Positions 24,841 through 36,757 of a DNA stretch of 64,000 bases are shown in pieces (positions within the stretch are counted from its first letter, which is position 1; every line of letters begins with the position of its first letter). The DNA comes from Endomychus coccineus (Eukaryota; Arthropoda; Insecta; Coleoptera; Endomychidae): NCBI GenBank assembly GCA_958510875.1, contig OY294067.1:263040180-263104179 (forward strand), written 5' to 3'. Below the pieces are notes generated by a model, which saw nothing but the letters and a program-made list of their open reading frames with translations, did not search any database and had not been told where the DNA came from. The position numbers were made by a program, and so were the translations under genes.

Positions 24841-25890
24841 GCAGTTAGAATATGGGGTGATAGGGTGTTGAATTTAAAACTTCTATCTCTGATTATGCAA
24901 TATTTTAATTTCATTTTAATTTGGAAATGTAGGTTCTGTTTCTAAATAGAAATAGAAACTATTTTTATTCAGTCTGAAAGATTAACAATGTTCCTTATAT
25001 CTAGTTTATATATTTTGATCTACCACTATAAAAGTTATCACCCTTTTGGATGAAATTTTCCCTATAAAACTTATGGAACAAATGTATGCTAAGGAAACAT
25101 ATTTGCATGAGGAATTTTTTGTAAAATGACAAATTCACTAAACTATAATCATGTTAGTGTTTCTATAACATACTCAATAAAAAACAGTCAATGGTTTTTC
25201 AGTTCATCAGTATTTATTTATTTAATTTTTACACTGGCTCAACGGGAGAAACCCTTGGAGAACTTAGGAGTACATATAATATAATTGCAGAGTAGGAATT
25301 GAAATTGACTAATATACACAGCTTTACAAATATCATTAGGGTTACAACAAAATAGGTCAACAGTGAAACCGATCACTCGTAGAATCTACAGATTTGGAAT
25401 ATTGGGGAAAATAATAACGTATTTGTTCTGCAGTGTGGTAGATAAAATATTTGTGTGGAACGGGAGCGAGCAGATGAAACGTGTAAATTCAGCCTTGATA
25501 AAATCACAGGACAGTCAACCAGGTTGTGAATGACCTTATACAGGAATAAAATACTATGCATTTCCCTATGTTCATATAACTCTAGCCAAGAAAATCTATC
25601 TAATAGAGCTTGGTGGGAAAATCCAATAGGTGGAAATTACCATCAGCTCTGGAGGCTAAATATCTTGAGAAATGCTGATTCACGCACTATCATGTTAATG
25701 TAAATTTTATAACACAATTGAAGCATATTCGAGCTTAGAACGAGCAAATGAATTGTATAATATTACTATTGAATTACTATTGTTAATTAGGCGGCAATTC
25801 CGAATGATAAAGCCCAGCGTTGGAGCCGACCTCATACCGCTCAATATGCCTACGCAGGCATAAGTGATTAGCTAACAAACTTCAATAAAC
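24841..25890. other. No gene seen
   Basis: AT-rich, with no recognisable coding. A short palindrome (tatgcct, acgc, aggcata) lies near 25846-25863. Confidence 0.4.
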
Positions 25891-26066
25891 TGTAGATAGA
25901 CACAAAACGCTGGAATAACCAACAGAAACATAGGAAGTCATATTGCAACGCACTTTATTCAGTGATAACTCTCTTATACACGCTTCTTTACAGGTAAAAT
26001 ACAAATACGACTAATGAACTTTCCACGAGAAACAAGTCAATCTCTGTTAGAATCTAATAGTTAACA
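25891..26066 (-). repeat. Possible solo LTR
   Basis: On the minus strand the block begins tgttaactattag, has an AATAAA signal followed by gtgcgttgc, and ends tctatctaca, so it has the TG...CA ends and polyadenylation layout of a short LTR. There is no second LTR, no obvious 5-bp target duplication and no retroviral-type coding nearby, so the call is tentative. Confidence 0.25.
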
Positions 26067-26273
26067 CCTGTCACACTCAATACCGTCATGGGACATTACG
26101 ACTAAAGGATACTGTCGTAAGATTAGGTCTACCCTCCAAGCATTTTGTTGATGACGTCACACGACTTCTGTACCGAGGCCTAATACCATAGACGGTAACG
26201 ACAACTGAGAGGGTCTGCGCTGTGCAAGTCATTAGATCTTTGATTGCAGTAATACATGTACCTGTATCGTCAC

Positions 26274-27710
26274 TAGTGTGATAGAATTAGCAATAAATGT
26301 CGGTAATTGTTGCATAGCTCTGAGTTCGGAGGAAAAAATTGCATTAAGTAGATAGTTATGATACAAATTGAAGAAACTAAAATCGAACACTTTTTGATTG
26401 TCGCAAATGGTCTAAAAAAATGGTAAAAATGGCCAAAGCCGGTTTTTGCGTCGCACATCGTCGGATTAAGCTAAAAAGGAAAAAGCTTTCAATAAGCTTA
26501 TGCGCCGTGAAAAAACGGAAAAAATGAGCTGCGGATGAAATCGATTGGTCCAGCGGTGACCCCGCAAATGACCCTAAAATAGTTGTGGTGCTGTAACGCG
26601 CTATTTTTTTTACTGGATCATCTTCTTCAATAGTTAATGAACAACCTACCAAATTTCCAACCTCTTATCTTTTGTAAAAGTTGCTAAAACAATTATTTTA
26701 AATAATGGTATTTCGTGCGCTTGGCATGGTGGGGCCGCGTGGAAGGGAGAGCCTCCGCGCTAGGCTCGTAAAAAAGAACAATATCTCGGTAACCCTAGCT
26801 CGGAAATCGATGTTTTTTGTTAATCCGTACTATCATTCAATAATATCGAGATTGCTCGTATTTTCAAGTCTCTAGTATTGTTGAAAGTACTCTAAATAAT
26901 AAATAGTAATAATAAATAGATCGAATAGCGCAATATATTTTTTTAGAGTACTTCCGACATTACTAGAAGTTTGAAAATACGCGCAATCTTGATATTATTG
27001 AATGGTATTACGAATTAAAAAAAAACATCGATTTTAGAGCAATGGTTCCCGAGATATTGTTGTTTTTTAAGAGCCTAGCGCGGTGGCTCACCCTTCCAAG
27101 CGCGCCGCACAGCCAAGCGCACTAAATACCATTATTTAAAATAATTATTTTAGCAACTTTTACGGAAGATTAGAGGTTGGAAATTTAGTAGATTGTTCAT
27201 TAACTATTGAAGAAGATGATCTCGTGAAAAAAAGAGCGTTACCGCATCACAACTTTTTTAGGGCCATTTTACAAAAGTGCTTTTTTTTGCATTAAGCTGC
27301 AATTTGCAAAAAGTGTACATGCGATTCCGCTAAAATTTTATGTGGTATTTGGTGAGTACAAAAGCTACAACCTGTTGGAATTTCAGCTTTTAATCTTCAA
27401 AAAAACAAGAGTTATGAATTTTTGAAATTTCAAGCTAAATTCATGGTTTTTTGGGTTCATCCTCGGCTAATTTTTTCGCCTTTTACGACGCATAAGCTTT
27501 TCAAAAGCTTTTTCTTTTTTAACTCAATTCGACGATGTCCGACGCGAAAAACAGGTTTTGGCCATTTTTACCATTTTTTTGGACCATTTGCGACGATCAA
27601 AAAGTGTTCGATTTCAGTTCATTCAATTTGTATCATAATTATCTACTTGAAGCAAGTTTTTTCTTCGAACTCGGAATCAAAAACACCACATAGCTAATTC
27701 TATGACACTA
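26274..27710. repeat. 1.4-kb foldback element
   Basis: Two long arms (about 26274-26910 and 26930-27710) are inverted copies. The ends read tagtgtgatagaattagc on the left and gctaattctatgacacta on the right. The pairing is visible again in the gtcgcaaatggtc/gaccatttgcgac blocks and in the inner aataattattttagcaactttta blocks next to the centre. The right arm carries about 200 extra bases at 27250-27450. No transposase is visible, so it would be non-autonomous. Confidence 0.8.
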
Positions 27711-29148
27711 CACAAGAATTATTCCTATATAGTAAAAAGAAAATGTTTGATTCAATAAACTAAATACAAAAATGAACAAGAATGTGATGATCAGTAGCCG
27801 TGAAAGTGAGATAATTCGAACAAGTAGCTACAAATTCCCGAAATATTTGCTTCTTTTCTTTTGTCTATCGTCATGTCACACTTTACATGAATATTTTGTG
27901 TTCGAACAACGAATCAAAATGCTAAGAATTATCGAATCAGGCAATGAACCATCATCAAGTATATCTTATATATGCCTCCGTTTCGGAGAAAGAAACTATT
28001 CGTATAGCTTCGTTGGCTTTCTGGACATTCTATGAGCACTAATTCAATTATTGCATATGGTTTGATATTCGATAGAAAGCAATTGTTTTTACAGTGCAAT
28101 GTATACTTTTTCAATATAATTGAAACAGTTCAGATTGTTCAGTTTTATAATTAAAAAATGATTGATTTGTACCTACCTTATCTCAATTTGTAGCTTAGTT
28201 ACTTTCTTCCGAATTATTTTATTCGTTCGGTAACCAATTATTAATGGAGAGAATAGGAAACACTTCGTCGAGTTTAATTTGTTCATTAATTTCATTTATT
28301 TAAGACAAAAAGCATTCTGAGTGCAATGTTAAGTCGGGCTACCTAAATGAATTTTATGTATATATCGCAAAAAGTATAATTGGACGGATATTTTACCTTC
28401 TCTTCGATTAATTCACAGTTTTATTATATCATGTTCAAGGTACAGGAAGTACAAGTCGTACATGTTCAGGTTCAATTAAGTAATTAGGATTGAAAAATAT
28501 CGTTAATTCGATTCTGCCTGTTCCTCTTACACAATTTCCTTGGCTTGAAACGCTTGTAAAGCACAGTAATCAATTTCATTTAATTTAAAACCGTTTTTAT
28601 TTCGCAGTAACTACAACTCTTGATTAATTAGCGGGTTATATCGGTTAAAGCTTATCTTCAAGAGTTATGGAAACATGTGATTATGTTCAGAAGCAGCTGT
28701 CAATCTTCTTTCATTAAGTTAATTCCATCTGTGGAATAATTATCTATACCGATTTAGATTCTTAAATAGAAAGCTTGGATAGTAAAATGAAAATAAAATT
28801 TGGTCCAAATACTCAGATATTTCAGATAGAATATTCAAAAACACTTGTTATTTTACATACAACTATTTCATTTTTACCTTTATGTTCTTGTTGATGAGAC
28901 TTTTTGCATATTTTCTGCAAATAAAAATAATTTCTACTATTTACTCACCCATTTCAGCCATAGTCTCGATTTCGTGTTACCTATTCTAGGAGTTCTACTA
29001 ATGTGACCTTGTTTCTTAGAATTTTCTCCCAATACTAATACTGCACAAATTTCATATTGAATAAATAGTATGTGCGAACATGAATTCTAGTATTCTCCTC
29101 ATTTCTTATTACATCGCAAAATTACAGGATTATTACTGTAAATTCAAG
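27711..29148. other. No gene seen
   Basis: AT-rich with short frames only. The 87-codon frame at 27772-28035 matches nothing I recognise. Confidence 0.4.
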
Positions 29149-30042
29149 TATACCCATGTTTCAGTAGTAGGACATCAACAGTCGATTTTGAGAAAAAGTT
29201 CCTATTAACATATATATGCACAGACGCTTAATTTTTGAGATACAGGGGTGTTGAATTTTATAAAAAATTTCCTAATTGTGTTTGTATCTCCGAAGATAAT
29301 TGGGATGTCTCAATGAAATTTGGTACCGTGGATGCGTAGATAGTTCACCAAATTTGCACATAAGTTCAGAACGATATTACGTACAGTGGCGTAGGTATTT
29401 AGTAACACAAATCGATCCGAAAATTGTTATCACCCTGTAAAGGCTGATATTTCTGTATATCTGGCACTGTTTCACGGCAAATTTACTTTTTGTGATTTAA
29501 TAACCACCACCATGAAAATCGGCTGAAAAATTGGAAAAAGAAGAACCTTAAATTAAAAAGTGTCGCTGATCGATAAAAATGAAATAAGCTGTCTTTTCTA
29601 ATCTCTACAGCGCATTACAAAGAAAGGCTCAATAACAAATTTTTTATTTCCAAAAATGCTCAAACCAGACAACTAAAATGTACTTTAATCTATAGTGAAT
29701 CCACCCACAAGAGTTACCACGACAAATTTACCAAATCATGTTTCTCGATTCAAATTCTGCATTGAAGTTTGTTCCTAAAAAGTAGCTTTTGCAGGGTGGT
29801 AATACTTCTCAGGCTAATTTATTGTTAACAAATACCTAGATCTACGTGATTGGGAGTGATACCAGACATCTTCATTATCTTCAGTTACAAATAGAATTAG
29901 GAAACTTTTTACAAGTTTCAACACCACTGTATTTAAAAAATTAAGCATCTGTACATATAAGTTAATGGGACCTTATTTTTCTCAAAATCAAATATTCTAT
30001 CGACTGTTAAAGTTCTACTACTAAAACCTGGGACACTCTATA
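29149..30042. mobile_element. Foldback-type element sharing termini with 61903-62846
   Basis: The left end (gtttcagtagtaggacatcaa, then cagtcga and tatatgcacagacgctta) and the right end (tatcgactgttaaagttcta, then ctaaaacctgggacactcta) are inverted repeats of each other and match the termini of 61903-62846. About 890 bp. The interior (29350-29850) is unlike the 62-kb element and has no ORF. Probably a non-autonomous DNA element. Confidence 0.65.
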
Positions 30043-30825
30043 TAATGTGAAATTTACATAACTAATTGTATTTTTTTCATATTTACTTTATCAAGTGAAA
30101 TATTTACTGTAATTTCACAAACAAGTACTTATGTAATGTTGTATACATATTTTCAGAAATATGTAGATTTACATTTTATATGTGGAATATGTAACCTAAT
30201 GCTATGGAAGTTACTACATATTTTTGTTTAAACCATTACATATATTTGTGTAAGAATGATAACATAATTTTATTTACCAAATGAGCCATACTCTGACTGT
30301 CATTTTAAATTAATATGTTTATAATATTTGCTTCTGTTCACTTCGGGGATAATCCGGCCATCAACAAATACCTCATATTTAAAAAAAATGCTCCAACAAA
30401 CTTCAATAACGAAAACAGAACCTTATTCGAGCTAACATTCTGAACACAAAAAAGAATATAAGTACACTATTAATATCAATATTCTGAGCAGTGCAGACGT
30501 GGTATTTTTTTTAAATATATAAATAATCCAAAAACGGTACGTCTTAGGCTCATGTATGATACACAGGTCGACCTAGAATTGAATAGATAATCCAAGACAA
30601 CCAAACTATATTGGATGTTTCATTCAAAATTAAGAAGTATTATAACGTCTAGGTGAAATGGAATACCCTGTATGAACGAACGTCTTCTCTATATATGGTA
30701 TATGCATCTCATGAGATTCGGTTCAATTAGGTAGGTACTCGATTTTTTTTCTAAAGTTTATAATAAGCGGATAAAATATCGAAATAAATTAAACAGAATT
30801 AATATCGTCTTATGTGATCCACAGT
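30043..30825. other. No gene seen
   Basis: AT-rich. Nothing recognisable. Confidence 0.4.
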
Positions 30826-31900
30826 TCGATTGCTCGTATTTTTTCTGGCCGAGTAGAGAAATGACCTCATGCACCATTTAACCCTCGGTTCCATTTGCCG
30901 ACCCTATGATGAGTACGCCCACGGCGATCTAGGAGTATACGCCATATTAACCCCTTCCTCCAAGAAACAGTTTTCCTTCCAGGTGCGATAGAAAAATTAA
31001 GTCTTTTAGGAAGAAGTTCGGCAAGTAATTAGCTTTACAGTTAAGGGGTGAATAGCTTCAGATCATCTACCTGGCATCTCTCATGGATAGAATCCAAGAG
31101 CTTCAACGTATGTTTGGGAGACGAACTTATGAGCTGTATACTTCAGGGCAGGTCGAATGTGTGCTATGTAGATTATGAGGAGCTGCTGGGATATGAAGTA
31201 GCTCTTGGCATGGAATAAGAAATCAAGTTTTTGTTGAGCGGTTTTCGCACTGGACCTCACACGATTATCCCATGAATGGGTGCTGTTCATGGTGATCTCG
31301 AGCACGAATATGAAAGACTTCATAGGGATAGTTGTACCTAACATCATCATATTAGGTATTGTGAAGAAAATACAAACTTGAGTTTTGGTTGCATTAAACT
31401 CTGTTAGATTATCAGATCCCCATTCCAAAATCGTTTGCCCGATCTCCATTAAGTGAGTCAACATTTCTCTGTCTCACTCCTCTGGATTCTTTGTAAGAAA
31501 TAGGGGCTCTAGATGAGAAAGCGCAATGAAGTGTACCATCACTTCCAACATATCATTGATATGGAGCGGAGTCAAAGTTGGTGCGAAGACAGATCCCTGT
31601 GGAACATCAGCGTTAATAGTCATCGCATCGGAAAATACTCCATCAACTATATATCTGAGAGTAAGCGACAATGTTGAGGCGGCAAACCATATGACGGAAG
31701 TTTCCCAAGAAGGCTTTGGTGCCTGCCTCAGTCTAATGCTTTGAGGATATCCAATGCTACAGCTAGAGATTCCAAATATTTTCCAATAGATTTCTGCCAT
31801 ACATGTGTTACGTAGGCGAGCAGGTCTTCTGTTGATCTCCGACTCATTATTATATGATGATACCAAGAAGAAACTGCCGTGGGAAATTTTCAGAAATAAT
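30826..31900 (-). pseudogene. Jockey-like LINE reverse transcriptase, broken
   Basis: Minus-strand relative of the 6.1-kb LINE. The RT half is at 31866-31474 (SAIG-like linker, DGVFSDAMTINADVPQGSVF, APTLTPLHINDMLEV) and the post-RT half at 31464-31081 (ILEWGSDNLTEFNATKTQVC, then WDNRVRSSAKTAQQKLDFLF, IIYIAHIRPALKY). The YADD catalytic box falls in the broken stretch between the two. The 3' untranslated part continues to about 30826. The 5' half is missing. Confidence 0.82.
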
Positions 31901-31915
31901 GTGTCTTATTTGATC

Positions 31916-32090
31916 CTATGTTCGATCGCTCGTAGATTTTCTTGTGTAGTAGAGAAGTGACCTGATGCACCATATAAGCCTCGGATTCATATTACTCAGA
32001 GGCCAACCCTTTTCCAAATTGCGCCCACGGCAAGCAAGAAGTTTGCACCCTTCCTACCTTGCCCGGGAAAGAGTTAACGTTCCAGAATCG
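31916..32090 (-). repeat. Second copy of the 30.8-kb LINE 3' segment
   Basis: Matches 30826-30985 in the same orientation: gttcgatcgctcgta, gtagagaagtgacctgatgc, gcgcccacggc. Two copies of the same 3' segment flank the RT remnant, as if a second LINE insertion landed head-to-tail next to the first, or the 3' end was duplicated. Confidence 0.6.
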
Positions 32091-33394
32091 ATCAAGACAT
32101 ATTATATTTGTTAATAAAATTAAATAATCACTTCAGGTAAATATCATTACTCATTATCATGTGATTAAACTAAAATAATATCAAATACTCAATTCTTATG
32201 CAACCCAACCCTTACACCGGCCATCATCTTGCTGCCCCTTTCATCTTCAAACCAGCAGTTAACCAGATGAACAAGATGAAAATTTTATTATGTATCTCGT
32301 GTACTAATGTACAAATAGAAGTAATGATTCAAAGTGAAAATCAATGAACTTAGGAGAAAGGTTTTGTCCTCATTAAAGCCACACGGCACTGAATTGGGAA
32401 ATTACTTCTTTCCGCATTTATCACACATTCAGGAAATAATATTTTCTCTTCAACTAAGATCCGTTATTGTTTCCCTTATTGGACAATTCCGTTCGTACCG
32501 CAACCAACAATTTTCAGCTAAAGAATGCAAAAATATTTTCATAAACTATTTATCTCCTTGTGCTAGCGCTTCGGTATTGTAAAATTCTAAATCGTTGCTT
32601 ATAAATTATAAGCAAGGACAATAATAAAGCAGATCAATTCTTCAATTTGCTGCCTTTCATATTCTGGAGGAGTTGTTCTAAAACAAATGTTCAGTCGAGC
32701 AACAGCGAATATTAAGTACAATTTGAATTTGCGCAGAGTCTACCTGAGGTTTCGTCGATGAGTCAAGTAACTCACGCGGTGCATGATCTGGGACGAGTCA
32801 ATATGTCAGACTTATCACGGGATGACTTATTTATTAGAGGTATCTATATCTTACATGTGAACCGAGACATAATGCATCTGCATCGCTAAGACAATGATAA
32901 AGGAATAATTCATGCTGTCTAAACACACTTATTCAGTCCGTTCATCATGCTATGTTATCATAGATAGAAACAATTAACAGCTATTGTTGATGTATTCAAA
33001 AATAGAAGCAGCTACCATGAAATGCATATGAGCATTGACGAATGGATAATCTTATGATTAGATTGAATGCTTATCAATAACGGTGAATGATTAAAACACA
33101 ATCAATCAAACTTAACCCTAGCAGGTTATAACACTAGAATATTGGATTAGGAATCAACTTTGACATTTTAGGCATTAAGGAAATGATCTCAAGAGAACAA
33201 ATTGAACGGCGAGTCTTCTGCTTTATTTAAATCAAGTTTCCTTCATATATGAGAAAAGACAATATACTTCAATTTTCATTTTGATGGATCTATTTATCAA
33301 TGAGCTTATAACAAATAATTAGTTAAAGTATAATTATGAAACAAACTAGTAGCGGATGATAAACATCAAAAGAGTTCAGACTGTGAACTACTGT
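32091..33394. other. No gene seen
   Basis: AT-rich. The 82-codon frame at 32334-32582 has no recognisable domain. Confidence 0.4.
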
Positions 33395-33665
33395 TCAAGT
33401 AACGTGGACCTTTCACCTACCAAGTAGCCATCATCAGAGTAAAGTAAATTAGACAACAAAATGTGTCTGTTTAAATACTATTTGTAATCAGTAGGGTATA
33501 TAAGACATTGCCCTCACCTGGAACTGAATCTGAATTCGTTGAATTGCTTTCTCTCTTATATGTTTAAATCCCTTCTGAATTTTTGATTTTGCAATACTGT
33601 GTTTCAAGAGTGATAAACTTCCTTCAGGGAAGGTATGACCTGTATTTAAAATAAGTCCGATCGAA
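33395..33665 (-). mobile_element. 3' end of a second Penelope-like family
   Basis: Minus-strand block homologous to 60500-60770 (shared wording such as gaactgaatctgaattc, then tatgacctgtatt), where it follows a GIY-YIG remnant. Near its end, 33437 to 33411 (minus) reads CTGATGA, a TGGCTAC...GTAGG hairpin, then GAAA, which resembles a hammerhead-ribozyme core. The strand that would complete stems I and III is not evident, so only the core is supported. The RT part is absent. Confidence 0.5.
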
Positions 33666-33804
33666 GGTAGTGGCTGCTGAGACTTCCCAACTTCGTTGCT
33701 AAAATTTTTCTGGATCAGCTATCGGTGTAATTGGAACCTACTTCTTTGAAAGTATCTTTTTCATGGTTGAATACACATTTCGCATAAAAAAAAACTTTCT
33801 CAGT

Positions 33805-33817
33805 ATTCCAATAATAC
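33805..33817. repeat. Target-site duplication of the PLE composite, left
   Basis: attccaataatac, identical to 39671-39683. The two copies bracket the whole PLE block. Confidence 0.8.
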
Positions 33818-33977
33818 TAATAAGATTCTTGACCCAGTATGAATTATATATAAAAATTCTCGGGAAATAGGTCACAATAACACTTTGTTTTAACTATTCG
33901 TCTTTACGTACGTTTCGGTCTCACGACCATCATCAGAAGACTCACTATGTCTAAAAAGGGGGTTTATTAAAACTAAT
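33818..33977 (-). mobile_element. Inverted PLE terminal-repeat fragment
   Basis: Reverse complement of about 36570-36729: the end of one PLE copy plus the first 24 or so bases of the next (catactgggtcaagaatctt). It therefore covers a copy-copy junction in inverted orientation. Inverted 5' pieces of the terminal repeat are a known trait of Penelope elements. Confidence 0.85.
33900..33941 (-). ncRNA. Hammerhead ribozyme motif (inverted copy)
   Basis: Same sequence as 36606-36647, on the minus strand. Core CTGATGA at 33936-33930, GAAA at 33916-33913, stem I formed by 33941-33937 and 33904-33900. See 36606-36647 for the fold. Confidence 0.8.
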
Positions 33978-36705
33978 TATTATTAAATTCTTTTCATAAA
34001 AACTGTTTGAACCTGTGCATTAAAGAAGCATGAGCAATTGTAGCTGAGGTTGAAAACAAAATCAAACTGGTTAAACAAACCTGTCATCAAAATTTTGATA
34101 GCAACTTTATATCGCAATTTTTTCAAATTCAGCATAACAATTTCGAAAAAAATTTCAACAAAATCAAAGCCATTCAATCTAAAAAGATAAATAATTTAAT
34201 GAAAGACGTAACATATGAAAAAAGAATATCAATGAACAATGGTTGAAAAATCTAACTGACATAAAAATTCCGGATGAGGTGCAGCACACGTTAAGTTTAG
34301 GTCCGAAATTTGCATTGCCTAATAACAATAATAAACTGCCTATCGATAATATTATTGCAAATTTAGAATGCGGAATTAGGAATAAAAATGTAGAAGAGAA
34401 AAACGAAATTAGAAACAAAGTTTGTAACATCTTGACAAACAAAAAGAACAAACAGAAGGCAGAAGTTGGGATTGCAAAGAATCGTTTTCTTTAACTATCA
34501 TACAAAAATAACAAAAGATTTCTTAGATGCTAACCCTCAAATATTAGTTTTGAACGCGGATAAATGTAATAAAACCGTCATAATGCATAGAAATGACTAT
34601 GAAAACAAAATAGGAAACCTTTTAAATGATGAAACAACTTATAAAAAATTAAAATCTGATCCTACTTTATCAGTACAAAACAACATGAATAAAAAATTGA
34701 TAAATAAATGGCATAAGAATAAGATAATCCCTATTGAATTAAAAAATAAATTAATTTGCCATAATGGGCTTGCACCTTATATCTATGGGCTTCCCAAACT
34801 GCATAAAAATGATATACCTCTAAGACCCATTGTTAGTAATATTGGAGCGCCCACTTACAATTTATCAAAATTTCTATCAAAATCTATCAATAATATAATA
34901 GGAAAAAATGAATTCTATGTAAAAGATTCATGGCACTTTAATGAATTTATAAAAAATCAATCCGTACCCGTAAACCATCAACCATTCCTTGGACGTTGTT
35001 TCTTTATTTACAAATATACCTGTTGTTTTGGCATTGAATAGCATCAAAAAACGTTGGGCAGAGATTAAAAACCACACACCTCTAGATCAATCGGAATTTA
35101 TAAATGCTGTAAAATTTTGTTTAGAGTGCACATACTTTCAGTATGGTGAGCAATTTTTTGGACAAATATTCGGCACAGCAATGGGATCTCCTATTTCAGC
35201 TACCATTGCTAACCTCGTTATGGAGTGCCTAGAGGAATCTGTTATGAGTTCATTAGATTTTCGGCCTGTATTCTTTAAACGGTATGTAGACGATTGCCTT
35301 ATGTGTGTTCCCAACGATAAAATTCAATATGTAATTGATAAATTTAACAATTTTCACTGTAAACTTCAATTCACTTGTGAAATAGAATTAAACAATAACA
35401 TAAATTTCCTAGATATGAACATTAGGCATGATGCTGATGGAAGAATAAAAACCTCTTGGTTTACTAAAGAAGTATGGTCTCAACGTTATCTTCACTTCAA
35501 TTCCGTTGCACCAGCTTGTTATAAAAAAAGTGTCATAAACAGCCTTACAGATCGCGCGATAAAATTGTCCCACGCAGATGACCGCCCCAAAAATTTAAAA
35601 ATTGTTCGTACTACACTAGAATTGAATGGCTACCCAAAAACTTTTTTCAATCCTATCATTAAAGAAAGAATAAACAAAATCTATAATGGTTCGTCTAATA
35701 AAAATAACATAAAAGGTAATACAGACAATTTTATAACTCTACCTTACATTCCGGAGACCTCAGAGAAAATCAAAAAATGTTTGAAAAAGTATGATATAAA
35801 TGTTGCGCATAAACCTACTAACTGTGTTGGGAAATATTTCTCAAATCTAAAACCGTTAATACCCAAAGATAAACAAACCCACACAGTGTATAAATTGAAT
35901 TGTTTAGATTGTGATGGAACCTATACTGGAATCTCTAAACAATATTTACAAAAAAGAATGTACGGCCATAAATATAGCACAAGAAATAACAACTTAGAAA
36001 ATTCCACCGCCCTTGCTAAGCATTGCTTTGATTATAACCATCAATTTGATTACAAAAATGTTAACATCTTAACTAAGGAAACTAATTATTATAAAAGATC
36101 TATCCTGGAGATGATTCACATAAAACGGGACCCCAAATCTGTAAATCATAGGGTAGACACACAAAATCTAAGTCATATTTATACTAATTTGATTAAATAA
36201 TCTTTTGCAAATTCTTACATACGTCTTTATAAGTGTAGAAAATGTTTTTAGGAAGAATTCGTAATTGTTATTTCCCAGTACAGGCCTGAAACCGTTCTTA
36301 AGGGCCTTGTCATAAATCCTACACATCTGGTTTCGAAAGTAGATACTTGACAAATAACTTCGTTCTTCTCATTTGTTGTGAGAATACCAATCAATATGCA
36401 CTCATATATTTTAATAATATTACTGAATAGCGGATTCTTACTACAAAAAAAATAATTTTTTATACATTAATTCTGACGATACAATTCGATTATTCGTGGT
36501 TCTGTTCGTTTCGACGGCGTGGGCTCTTTTAATTGAAGTTTAATTGTGCGATTTGGACGCTTGTGCTAAATTAGTTTTAATAAACCCCCTTTTTAGACAT
36601 AGTGAGTCTTCTGATGATGGTCGTGAGACCGAAACGTACGTAAAGACGAATAGTTAAAACAAAGTGTTATTGTGACCTATTTCCCGAGAATTTTTATATA
36701 TAATT
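33978..36705 (+). pseudogene. Penelope-like element copy 1, 5'-truncated and frame-broken
   Basis: Nearly identical to 36948-39673 and therefore lacking the first 63 or so codons. Four lesions relative to copy 2: a TGT to TGA stop at 34031-34033, a 1-base loss in an A run at 34218-34223, a 4-base gain at 34487-34492 and a 2-base loss at about 34981-34986, just before RT motif A. After the last lesion the frame is open from 34989 to 36200 and encodes the RT palm from motif A (DVVSLFTNIP) through YVDD, plus the GIY-YIG domain. Four breaks in about 1 kb and almost none elsewhere is odd; assembly error in a near-identical tandem is possible. Joined head-to-tail to copy 2. Confidence 0.92.
36606..36647 (+). 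ncRNA. Hammerhead ribozyme motif at the copy 1/copy 2 boundary
   Basis: Core CTGATGA at 36611-36617. One unpaired T, then stem II GGTC (36619-36622) with GACC (36627-36630) closing loop GTGA. GAAA follows at 36631-36634. Stem III is only 2 bp: A36634-T36641 and C36635-G36640, loop GTAC. Stem I is gtctt (36606-36610) with aagac (36643-36647), five perfect pairs. The predicted cleavage site is after A36642, the base in the H17 position. The 2-bp stem III fits the minimal hammerheads described in Penelope-like elements. Self-cleavage is inferred, not shown; the unpaired T before stem II is the main departure from the textbook fold. Confidence 0.85.
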
Positions 36706-36757
36706 CATACTGGGTCAAGAATCTTATTATTATTTCGGCTGGGATATAAGCCTTAAT

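Noticed and set aside
25891..26066. Confident solo LTR
   Set aside because: Has TG...CA ends and AATAAA, but no target duplication or second copy; kept only as a low-confidence feature.
31526..31744. 72-codon plus-strand frame
   Set aside because: Antisense to the LINE RT motif B region.
34179..34451. Minus-strand frames within the PLE (also 36953-37422, 36168-36353, 39137-39322)
   Set aside because: Antisense shadows of the PLE coding strand; the duplicates appear in both copies only because the DNA is duplicated.
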